From NCBI GenBank assembly GCA_021205045.1, contig JAJPYH010000082.1:1-5252 (forward strand): a DNA stretch of 5,252 nt, given 5' to 3'. The notes under the pieces are model-generated. The model was not told the DNA's origin, did no database searches, and saw only the letters and a list, made by a program, of their open reading frames with translations. Position numbers and translations under genes: made by a program. Source of the DNA: Lachnospiraceae bacterium (GTDB taxonomy: Bacteria; Bacillota; Clostridia; Lachnospirales; Lachnospiraceae). Of this stretch, positions 1 to 5,252 are shown piece by piece (the first letter of the stretch is position 1; each line of letters begins with the position of its first letter).

Positions 1-170
1 TTATATGGCCGTGAATAATTCAGGATTAATGTAGATGAGTTTTTGGCACCAATTCAGAAAGTGAAGATTCAATATGATTGATATTAAAAAGATGGGAGTT
101 GGCTATACATTAGCAGAAAACAGAGATGTTTGAATGAACCATTTTATGAAAAAACAGAAAGGCGCACACC
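1..170. other. AT-rich flank with no recognisable gene
   Basis: This stretch is about 34% GC by hand count, against more than 60% in parts of nrdG just downstream. All three forward frames are broken by stops (for example TAA at 16-18, TGA at 79-81 and TGA at 131-133). The longest ATG-started piece is a 19-codon frame at 74-133 that I cannot match to a family. I looked for the C-terminal glycyl-radical region of NrdD, which often precedes nrdG, and did not find it. A -35-like TTGGCA (43-48) and a -10-like TATGAT (73-78) are present but 24 bases apart, too far for an ordinary sigma-A promoter. It may be intergenic DNA or the decayed end of an upstream gene. Confidence 0.5.
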
Positions 171-701
171 ATGAATTATTGTAATATCAAAAAAACTGAC
201 ATCGCCGACGGCCCCGGCGTCCGCGTCTCTCTCTTTGTCTCCGGCTGTACCCATCACTGCAGGGGCTGTTTTCAGCCGGAGACCTGGAGCTTTGATTACG
301 GGGATCCTTTCACGGAGGATACGCAGCGGGAGCTTCTGGAGGCCCTTTTGCCGGATTACATCGCCGGGCTGGCCCTGCTTGGGGGCGAGCCCTTTGAGCC
401 GGACAATCAGCGGGCGCTTCTCCCTTTTTTGCGGGAGGTGCGAAGGAGCCTTCCGGGCAAGACCATCTGGGCTTACAGCGGGTATGAGCTGGAAGAGCTG
501 GCCGGTTGGGCGCCGGGGCTTGGCCGGGCGCGGTGCGAGGCGACGGATGAGATGCTTTCTCTGATTGATGTACTGGTGGACGGGGAGTTTATGCAGGAAA
601 AGAAAAATATCACCCTGCTTTTCCGGGGCTCTGAGAATCAGAGGCTGATCGATGTGAAAAAAACGAAGGAGCGCGGGAGCGTCGTGCTGTGGGGTGAGTG
701 A
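171..701 (+). CDS. nrdG: Anaerobic ribonucleotide reductase activating protein NrdG (radical SAM)
   Basis: The 176-residue product matches NrdG, the small radical-SAM activase that uses a [4Fe-4S] cluster and S-adenosylmethionine to place the glycyl radical on NrdD, the class III ribonucleotide reductase that makes deoxynucleotides without oxygen. The cluster motif CTHHCRGC gives C26, C30 and C33 in the CX3CX2C spacing. It follows the typical N-terminus (NIKKTDIADGPGVR, residues 5-18). The SAM-binding GGEP lies at 71-74, and the family C-terminal NQRLID segment at 156-161. Length is normal for the family (about 155-180), so the gene looks intact. The ATG at 171 is preceded by GAAAGG (157-162) at 8 bases, and the conserved N-terminal block begins right after it. 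NrdD is not in the window, so its partner is either beyond the left edge or elsewhere. The cytoplasmic, oxygen-sensitive role fits an anaerobe. Confidence 0.96.
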   Translation: MNYCNIKKTDIADGPGVRVSLFVSGCTHHCRGCFQPETWSFDYGDPFTEDTQRELLEALLPDYIAGLALLGGEPFEPDNQRALLPFLREVRRSLPGKTIWAYSGYELEELAGWAPGLGRARCEATDEMLSLIDVLVDGEFMQEKKNITLLFRGSENQRLIDVKKTKERGSVVLWGE

Positions 702-722
702 GCTGGGCCGACTACCTTTTTT
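691..722 (+). terminator. Weak intrinsic terminator candidate at the nrdG stop
   Basis: GGT (693-695) pairs with ACC (714-716), and AGT (697-699) pairs with ACT (711-713) across a one-base bulge. A small GC/GC pairing (702-703 with 707-708) can form inside. Six T residues (717-722) follow directly. The position at the nrdG stop codon (699-701) is right for a terminator. The stem is short and bulged, so strength is doubtful. Confidence 0.35.
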
Positions 723-730
723 GAGCGGCA

Positions 731-803
731 AACAGAGATATTCTGTTGAAGGGAGTCCGGGAAACCGAAGGTAAAGTGCTTAGAAGGCGCATGGAAAGCC
801 GGA
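731..803 (+). other. Folded spacer between nrdG and the phosphoesterase gene
   Basis: In this purine-rich spacer AACAGA (731-736) pairs with TCTGTT (742-747) around a 5-base loop. TCCGG (756-760) then pairs with CCGGA (799-803) and encloses two further small hairpins: ACC-gaa-GGT (764-772) and GTGC paired with GCGC around TTAGAAG. Together these form a possible three-way junction. I do not recognise a known riboswitch class. The individual stems are short and could arise by chance. It would sit in the leader of the phosphoesterase transcript if that transcript starts before it. Confidence 0.25.
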
Positions 804-830
804 TGTAGGGAACTGAGAAGGAGTGAAATA

Positions 831-1646
831 ATGCGCATTGCTGTGATTTCAGACACACATGATGTACTGCGGGAGGAAGTCCTCGAGCAGATCCGCAGGT
901 CGGATGCCGTGATTCACGCCGGGGATGTCAGCAGCATGGAGCTTGTGGAGCGGATCAGGGAAAATACGCAAAAAGACGCCGCCCTGTATCTGGTGCGGGG
1001 CAACGCGGACGGCGATTGGGCCGGGAATATTCCGGAGACGCAGGAGATTACGCTGGAGCAGGTTCGTATTTTTGTGGTGCATGACAGGAAAAAGGCCGTG
1101 GTGCCGGAACATTGCAATATCGTTATTTCCGGGCATACGCATAAGTATCAGGAAGAGACCATAGACGGTCGGTTGTGGCTGAATCCCGGCGGCTGCGGGC
1201 GCAGACGTTTCCAGCTGGAACTGACCATGGCGATTCTGTACATTGAGGAGCGGACATGGCGGGTGGAGAAAATGGTCATAGAGCCGCGGAAATCGTCCCT
1301 GGAAAGCGGCACAGATAAGGAAAGGACACTGGACGCGGCGGCGGATGAAGCCAGGGGAAAGAAAGCGGACACAGCTAAGGAAAATAGAATGAATGCAGCA
1401 GCGGAAACTCTCAACAGTGAGATCACGCCCAACCCCCTGGACCTATCCTCCGGCGAACTTCTGCGTCTGATTGAGCGCATTCTCGCCGGAATGAAGCGGG
1501 GCAGGACCATCGCGCAGATCGCGGGAGAGCTGAACCTGGAGGCCTCCTTCGTGGAGGAAATCTGCCGGATTTATGTGACCCACCCCGGCGTCACCGCCAA
1601 CGGAATCCTGGACAAGCTGGAGGTCAACAGGCATATCGAAGCGTGA
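831..1646 (+). CDS. YfcE/MJ0936-type metallophosphoesterase with extra C-terminal helical domain
   Basis: Residues 1 to about 152 form a calcineurin-like metallophosphoesterase of the YfcE/MJ0936 group, which hydrolyses phosphodiesters or phosphomonoesters with two metal ions. The metal ligands expected for the fold are all visible: D8 and H10 (SDTH), D32 (AGD), N58 (GNAD), H84, and H102 and H104 (GHTH). NPGG follows at 118-121. The usual HG after the fifth motif is HD here (84-85). Family members are normally about 155-185 residues; this one has 271. The extension is a charged, alanine-rich linker (about 153-200) and a compact predicted helical domain (about 203-266) with a helix-turn-helix look (IAQIAGELNLEASFVEEICR, 227-246). 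The ATG at 831 has AAGGAG (818-823) at 7 bases and opens directly on the conserved first strand. Substrate and the role of the added domain are unknown. The protein is probably cytoplasmic, with no signal peptide seen. tex follows after 63 bases, and the two are likely co-transcribed. Confidence 0.9.
   Translation: MRIAVISDTHDVLREEVLEQIRRSDAVIHAGDVSSMELVERIRENTQKDAALYLVRGNADGDWAGNIPETQEITLEQVRIFVVHDRKKAVVPEHCNIVISGHTHKYQEETIDGRLWLNPGGCGRRRFQLELTMAILYIEERTWRVEKMVIEPRKSSLESGTDKERTLDAAADEARGKKADTAKENRMNAAAETLNSEITPNPLDLSSGELLRLIERILAGMKRGRTIAQIAGELNLEASFVEEICRIYVTHPGVTANGILDKLEVNRHIEA
1302..1383 (+). repeat. Imperfect tandem duplication in the phosphoesterase linker
   Basis: Copies at 1302-1323 and 1361-1383 are nearly identical over 22-23 bases, with one substitution and one single-base indel. 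Both begin GAAAGCGG and end TAAGGAAA. Weaker similarity continues for about 25 more bases. At protein level this gives two related units starting near residues 160 and 180, sharing T-x-K-E then A-A-A (T161/K163/E164/A169-A171 and T181/K183/E184/A189-A191). The period is about 60 bases. This suggests the linker grew by duplication inside the gene. Confidence 0.65.
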
Positions 1647-1709
1647 AAAGCAGCAGGCAAAGTAATCGTGAATGACAATAAACGGAATCGACACAGGAGT
1701 GAATAATTT

Positions 1710-3854
1710 ATGGATTTGATAAAAATTCTTGCACAGGAACTGGAAATTCGCCCGGCCCAGGCCGAGGCCGCGGTGAAGCTGATCGACGAGGGCAACACCA
1801 TCCCCTTTATCGCCAGGTACCGCAAGGAGGCCACCGGTTCTCTGAATGACGAGGTGCTGCGCAAACTGCTGGAGCGGCTCACTTATCTGCGCAATCTGGA
1901 AGAAAAAAAGCAGCAGGTGCTTGCCACCATCGAGGAGCAGGGTAAGCTGACGCCGGAGCTGCGAAAGCAGATTGAGGAGGCCCAGACCCTGGTGATGGTG
2001 GAGGATCTGTACCGCCCTTATCGGCCCAGGCGCCGCACCCGGGCCACCATTGCCAAAGAGAAGGGGCTGGAGCCGTTGGCCAATGTGATCTGGCTGCAGA
2101 GGACTGACCGCCCTTTGGAACAGGAGGCGGCAGGCTTTCTTTCGGAGGAAAAGGAAGTGCGTACCGTGGAGGAGGCCATCGCGGGAGCCTGCGATATTCT
2201 GGCGGAGAGGATTTCCGATGAGGCGGATTACCGCACCCGGATTCGGGAAATGACTGTGCGGGAGGGGTTGCTGGTCAGCGAGGCGAAGGATGAAAAGGCT
2301 CAGTCCGTCTATGAGATGTACTATCATTTCACGGAGCCGGTCTCCAAAATTGCCGGTCATCGGGTGCTGGCCCTGAACCGGGGAGAGAAGGAGAAGCTTC
2401 TGAATGTAAAGATCGAGGCGCCCCGGGAGAGAATTTTGCAGTACCTGGAGCGGAGAGTGATTGTGCGGGACAATCCCCACACCACGCGTGTGCTGAAGGA
2501 AACCGTTCAGGACGCTTATGAGCGTCTGATCGAACCGGCCATCGAGCGGGAGATCCGCAATGACCTGACGGAAAAAGCGGAGGACGGAGCCATATCCGTT
2601 TTTGGCAAAAATCTGGAGCAGCTTCTGATGCAGCCGCCCATTGCCGGGCAGGTGGTTCTGGGCTGGGATCCGGCATTCCGCACTGGCTGCAAGCTGGCGG
2701 TGGTGGACGCCACCGGCAAGGTGCTGGATACCACGGTGATTTATCCCACCGCCCCCACCAACGACACCAAAATCCGGGTGGCCAAGGATACAGTTAAAAA
2801 ATTAATTCAGAAATACGGCGTTACACTGATTTCTGTGGGCAACGGCACCGCCAGCCGGGAGTCGGAGCAGATCATCGTGGAAATTTTAAAGGATCTTCCC
2901 CAGAAGGTCTCTTATGTGATCACCAATGAGGCGGGGGCTTCGGTGTACTCCGCCAGCAAGCTGGCCACTGAGGAGTTTCCCAATTTTGACGTGGGACAGC
3001 GCAGCGCCGCCTCCATCGCCAGAAGGGTCCAGGATCCGCTGGCGGAGCTGGTAAAAATTGATCCCAGATCCATTGGTGTGGGACAGTATCAGCATGATAT
3101 GAATCAGAAAAAACTGGGAGAGGCCCTGGACGGCGTGGTGGAGGACTGCGTCAACCGGGTGGGCGTGGACCTGAATACCGCCTCCGCCCCTCTGATGGAG
3201 CATATTTCCGGTATCACGAAGACCATCGCCAGAAATATTGTGGCTTACCGGGAGGAAAACGGCCGTTTCCAGAATCGGAAAGAGCTGCTGAAGGTGCCCA
3301 AGCTTGGCCCCAAGGCATACGAGCAGTGCGCCGGTTTCATGCGTATTACCGGCGGCACGGAGCCTCTGGATTCCACCAGCATTCACCCGGAGAGCTATGA
3401 GGCAGCAGGAAAATTATTACAATCTCTGGGAATGACAAAGGAAACCCTTGCCTCCCGGGGCGGGAAGCAGATCCGGATCAGGGATTATCAGAAGACGGCA
3501 CAGCAGATCGGCATCGGCGAGCCCACTCTGCGGGACATGGTGAAGGAACTCAACCGCCCGGGCCGGGATCCCAGGGAGGAGATGCCGAAGCCCATTCTGC
3601 GCACCGATGTGCTGGAAATGAAGGATTTGCAGGAGGGCATGATTCTCAAGGGGACGGTGCGTAATGTCATTGATTTCGGCACCTTTGTGGACATCGGCGT
3701 TCACCAGGACGGTCTGGTGCATATTTCCCAGCTCACCGACAAAAAATTTGTGAAGCATCCTCTGGAGGTGGTGAGCGTGGGAGATATCGTGGATGTGAAG
3801 GTGCTCAGCGTGGATTTGCAGAAAAAGCGGATCAGCCTGACCATGAGGCTGTAA
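1710..3854 (+). CDS. tex: RNA-binding transcription accessory protein Tex
   Basis: The 714-residue product has the full Tex architecture. An N-terminal helical domain (1 to about 190) carries the hallmark segment AVKLIDEGNTIPFIARYRKE. A YqgF/RNase H-like domain starts around 315 (GWDPAFRTGCKLAVVD from 318). The conserved SIGVGQYQHDM is at 454-464, followed by helix-hairpin-helix repeats (about 486-545, including VPKLGPKAYEQCAGFM from 529) and a second HhH-like region. A C-terminal S1 RNA-binding domain spans about 643-714 (GMILKGTVRNVIDFGTFVDIG). Tex binds nucleic acid in the cytoplasm and is linked to transcription and RNA turnover; its exact role is still debated. The length fits the family (about 715-780), with no truncation or frameshift. 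The ATG at 1710 is preceded by AGGAG (1695-1699) at 10 bases. No strong promoter was seen in the 63-base gap upstream, so read-through from the phosphoesterase gene is likely. The alternative name YhgF refers to the same family. Confidence 0.97.
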   Translation: MDLIKILAQELEIRPAQAEAAVKLIDEGNTIPFIARYRKEATGSLNDEVLRKLLERLTYLRNLEEKKQQVLATIEEQGKLTPELRKQIEEAQTLVMVEDLYRPYRPRRRTRATIAKEKGLEPLANVIWLQRTDRPLEQEAAGFLSEEKEVRTVEEAIAGACDILAERISDEADYRTRIREMTVREGLLVSEAKDEKAQSVYEMYYHFTEPVSKIAGHRVLALNRGEKEKLLNVKIEAPRERILQYLERRVIVRDNPHTTRVLKETVQDAYERLIEPAIEREIRNDLTEKAEDGAISVFGKNLEQLLMQPPIAGQVVLGWDPAFRTGCKLAVVDATGKVLDTTVIYPTAPTNDTKIRVAKDTVKKLIQKYGVTLISVGNGTASRESEQIIVEILKDLPQKVSYVITNEAGASVYSASKLATEEFPNFDVGQRSAASIARRVQDPLAELVKIDPRSIGVGQYQHDMNQKKLGEALDGVVEDCVNRVGVDLNTASAPLMEHISGITKTIARNIVAYREENGRFQNRKELLKVPKLGPKAYEQCAGFMRITGGTEPLDSTSIHPESYEAAGKLLQSLGMTKETLASRGGKQIRIRDYQKTAQQIGIGEPTLRDMVKELNRPGRDPREEMPKPILRTDVLEMKDLQEGMILKGTVRNVIDFGTFVDIGVHQDGLVHISQLTDKKFVKHPLEVVSVGDIVDVKVLSVDLQKKRISLTMRL

Positions 3855-3875
3855 TCAGGAAAATGATGAGAATCT

Positions 3876-3936
3876 GGCCTGTGCCGCCGGGAGAAAAGAA
3901 AGGCAGAAATGTCTGGTTGCCGGGCTGGCGCAGGCC
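3876..3936 (+). other. Long imperfect hairpin between tex and the esterase gene
   Basis: The arm at 3876-3886 (GGCCTGTGCCG) pairs over 11 positions, two of them wobbles, with 3926-3936 (TGGCGCAGGCC). CCGG (3887-3890) can extend the stem with CCGG (3920-3923) after a two-base bulge. A small inner hairpin CAGA-aatg-TCTG lies at 3904-3915. No T-tract follows on either strand, so it is not a standard intrinsic terminator. It could stabilise or process an mRNA end, or simply reflect GC-rich spacer DNA. Confidence 0.4.
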
Positions 3937-3990
3937 GGAAAGTCCTGAATCAGATGAATCAGCAAAAAAAGAAAGAGAGGATATAAGCTT

Positions 3991-4812
3991 ATGGCACTTT
4001 TGGAAGTCAATTTTGTATCGAAATCATTATTCAGGGCGGTCACCTTCAAGGCCATTCTGCCGGTGGATAAAATGGCGTTCGGAGCGGAGCCGGTGGAGAC
4101 GCCCCGGAAGTTCAAAACCCTCTACCTTCTCCACGGCCTTCTGGGAAATCAGGAGGACTGGGTCTCCGGCACCAGGATTCAGCGCTGGGCGGAGGAGAAG
4201 GACCTGGCGGTGATCATGCCCGCCGGAGAAAACGGGTTTTATGTCGATCAGCCGGGCATCTGGAATAACTACGGTTCCTTTGTGGGAAAGGAGCTGGTGG
4301 AAATGACCAGGAAGATGTTTCCGCTGTCTGACAAAAGGGAGGATACCTTTATCGGCGGTCTTTCCATGGGAGGCTTCGGGGCGGTCAGAAACGGCCTGAA
4401 ATACGCGGACACTTTCAGCCACATTATCAGTCTGTCGGGGGCGCTGCAAGTGATGGAGGATCCCAAAGAAATGGATGCGCTGAGTGTCAATGTTTCAAAG
4501 AGCTGCTTCGGAGATCTTGCAAAGGCCGCAAAGAGCGACAAGAATCCCAGATATCTGGTGGAGCAGATGAAGAAGGAGGGAAGAACGGACTTGCCGCGGA
4601 TTTTCATGAGCTGCGGCACAGAGGACAGCCTTCTGAAGATCAATCAGGCGTATCGGGATTTCCTGACGGAGAGTGGTTTTGACGTGACTTATTCGGAGGA
4701 GCCCGGCGGCCACGAGTGGGATTTCTGGGACAGAAAGCTGAAGGAGGCGCTGGACTGGCTGCCGCTGACCGGAAAGACCCAGGGAATTAACAGCGGCAAT
4801 GTGGGAGTATGA
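3991..4812 (+). CDS. Alpha/beta-hydrolase esterase (esterase D / tributyrin esterase-like)
   Basis: The 273-residue product resembles the putative-esterase family that includes esterase D/S-formylglutathione hydrolase, acetyl-xylan esterases and bacterial tributyrin esterases. It should hydrolyse short-chain acyl or acetyl esters. The oxyanion-hole region LLHGLLGNQEDW is at 46-57. The nucleophile elbow GLSMGG (123-128) provides S125. The likely acid is D212 (CGTEDS), and the catalytic base H241 lies in GGHEWDFW. The triad therefore appears complete and in normal order. No signal peptide or membrane segment is evident, so it is probably cytoplasmic, acting on imported or intracellular esters; the substrate cannot be told from sequence. 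The ATG at 3991 has GAGAGG (3975-3980) at 10 bases. It lies 136 bases after tex in the same direction, and co-transcription is possible but not shown. Confidence 0.9.
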   Translation: MALLEVNFVSKSLFRAVTFKAILPVDKMAFGAEPVETPRKFKTLYLLHGLLGNQEDWVSGTRIQRWAEEKDLAVIMPAGENGFYVDQPGIWNNYGSFVGKELVEMTRKMFPLSDKREDTFIGGLSMGGFGAVRNGLKYADTFSHIISLSGALQVMEDPKEMDALSVNVSKSCFGDLAKAAKSDKNPRYLVEQMKKEGRTDLPRIFMSCGTEDSLLKINQAYRDFLTESGFDVTYSEEPGGHEWDFWDRKLKEALDWLPLTGKTQGINSGNVGV

Positions 4813-4857
4813 GGTGACTTGAGTGGAAAAACGCGCAAGATTGCGAATACAGGCTCG

Positions 4858-4897
4858 GAACCCGTGAATAAGTAACGGTTTCAGATCAGGATTTTTT
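4858..4897 (+). terminator. Possible weak terminator after the esterase gene
   Basis: GAACCCGT (4858-4865) pairs with ACGGTTTC (4875-4882) with one mismatch and a 9-base loop. A run of six T residues follows at 4892-4897, but nine bases past the stem, which is farther than usual. A second weak pairing (TTTCAG 4879-4884 with CTGAAA further down) competes with it. It is the best candidate for ending the esterase transcript before the queH promoter. Confidence 0.25.
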
Positions 4898-4918
4898 GCC
4901 TCCCTGAAAATTGCGGCA

Positions 4919-4947
4919 TTGCAAGACGGAAAATATTATGTTACAAT
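4919..4947 (+). promoter_or_regulatory. Sigma-A-type promoter of queH with extended -10
   Basis: A -35 element TTGCAA (4919-4924, 4 of 6 to consensus) is separated by exactly 17 bases from a -10 element TACAAT (4942-4947, 5 of 6). TG one base upstream of the -10 (4939-4940) makes it an extended -10. Transcription would start near 4954, leaving a leader of only about 17 bases before the queH ATG. Confidence 0.65.
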
Positions 4948-4957
4948 CGTTGCAGTT

Positions 4958-4963
4958 AAGAGG
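4958..4963 (+). promoter_or_regulatory. queH ribosome binding site (decides the start)
   Basis: AAGAGG lies 7 bases before the ATG at 4971. An in-frame ATG at 4938 would add 11 residues, but it overlaps the predicted -10 region and has no good binding site. The 4971 start is therefore preferred. Confidence 0.7.
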
Positions 4964-4970
4964 CGGCGCG

Positions 4971-5252
4971 ATGAATCAGGTGAATTATCAGAGGGAAATG
5001 GAAAAGATCATAACGGATCTTGACAGTAAAGTAAAAGAAGGCGCGGCGGTACCACGCCTTTTTTTGCATGCCTGCTGCGCGCCCTGCTCTTCGGCGGTGC
5101 TGGAGCGATTGCGGGAGCATTTCCGGATCACGGTTTTTTATTTTAATCCCAATATTTCGTCCACTGAGGAGTACCAGAAGCGGCTGAAGGAGGAGATCCG
5201 CCTGATCGGCTGGTTCAATGACAAAAAGGACGGCACTTATTCCATGGACTAC
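4971..5252 (+). CDS. queH: Epoxyqueuosine reductase QueH, N-terminal part (cut by window edge)
   Basis: The 94 visible codons match QueH (formerly DUF208), the reductase that turns epoxyqueuosine into queuosine at the wobble base of GUN-anticodon tRNAs, the last step of the pathway. It does this without the cobalamin used by the unrelated QueG. The diagnostic LHACCAPCSS (32-41) gives C35, C36 and C39, part of the metal/iron-sulfur site. It is followed by the conserved FNPNIS...EEYQKR region (58-70). The N-terminal VNYQREMEKII is also typical. The remaining conserved cysteines and the stop codon lie beyond position 5252. The ATG at 4971 is chosen on the promoter position and binding site. Its own promoter sits just upstream, so expression may be independent of the esterase gene. 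A terminator-like hairpin lies within codons 23-32. Confidence 0.95.
   Translation, partial: MNQVNYQREMEKIITDLDSKVKEGAAVPRLFLHACCAPCSSAVLERLREHFRITVFYFNPNISSTEEYQKRLKEEIRLIGWFNDKKDGTYSMDY
5038..5065 (+). terminator. Terminator-like hairpin inside the queH coding region
   Basis: AAGGCG (5038-5043) pairs with CGCCTT (5055-5060). After one C-A mismatch, GG (5045-5046) pairs with CC (5052-5053) around a five-base loop. The T-run 5059-5065 overlaps the stem base and continues past it, giving five further T residues. This has the shape of an intrinsic terminator, about 70-95 bases into queH. Translating ribosomes would normally disrupt it. Whether it acts is unknown. Confidence 0.4.

Noticed and set aside
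74..184. Two tiny ATG frames (19 and 16 codons) before nrdG
   Set aside because: They are short, have no family resemblance, and the second overlaps the nrdG start in another frame. Nothing beyond the open frame supports them.
144..731. 195-codon minus-strand open frame opposite nrdG
   Set aside because: It is the antisense shadow of an intact NrdG coding region, with a Pro/Arg/Leu-rich translation that has no domain signature.
1443..2480. 345-codon open frame on the minus strand across the phosphoesterase end and tex start
   Set aside because: It lies opposite two clear conserved genes, its translation matches no family I know, and its length is explained by GC-rich codon usage on the + strand.
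2886..3386. 166-codon minus-strand frame inside tex
   Set aside because: It lies fully opposite the conserved YqgF/HhH region of Tex and has no recognisable motif.
3863..4213. 116-codon + strand frame starting in the tex-esterase spacer
   Set aside because: It runs out of frame through the esterase start, is Trp/Arg/Ser-rich with no family match, and conflicts with the well-supported esterase frame.
4813..4970. preQ1 riboswitch upstream of queH
   Set aside because: I looked because queuosine genes are often controlled this way. No class I pattern with its A-rich tail was seen, and the predicted transcription start leaves too short a leader.
4938..4970. Upstream in-frame ATG for queH
   Set aside because: It overlaps the predicted extended -10 element, lacks a good ribosome binding site, and would add residues not typical of the QueH N-terminus.

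Overview
The window looks like chromosomal DNA from an anaerobic, moderately GC-rich member of the Firmicutes/Clostridia, most likely Lachnospiraceae-like. This is inferred from protein style, strong purine-rich ribosome binding sites, an oxygen-sensitive ribonucleotide reductase activase (NrdG) and the QueH type of queuosine reductase. No 16S rRNA or other taxonomic marker is present, so the placement is an inference. All genes lie on the + strand, and the large minus-strand open frames are shadows of them.

Layout. Positions 1-170 are AT-rich (about 34% GC by hand count) and hold no recognisable gene. The sequence turns GC-rich at nrdG (171-701), which is complete and has a weak terminator-like hairpin at its stop codon. 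A 129-base spacer follows that can fold into several short hairpins. Next is a metallophosphoesterase gene (831-1646) whose product carries an unusual extra C-terminal helical domain. After a 63-base gap comes tex (1710-3854), a full-length RNA-binding transcription accessory protein. A 136-base spacer with a long imperfect hairpin leads to an alpha/beta-hydrolase esterase (3991-4812). After a 158-base intergenic region with a convincing extended -10 promoter, queH (4971 to the window end) begins and is cut by the window edge at codon 94.

How the genes relate. This is mostly housekeeping: anaerobic dNTP supply (NrdG), a probable phosphodiesterase/phosphatase of unknown substrate, RNA/transcription maintenance (Tex), ester hydrolysis, and tRNA queuosine modification (QueH). 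The phosphoesterase, tex and perhaps the esterase could share a transcript, since all are co-directional and no strong terminator separates them. queH appears to start its own transcript.

I see no CRISPR array, intact mobile element, tRNA or rRNA, and no clear new multi-gene system. The most interesting details are small: a terminator-like hairpin inside the start of queH, the phosphoesterase-helical domain fusion with a duplicated linker, and the structured spacer after nrdG.
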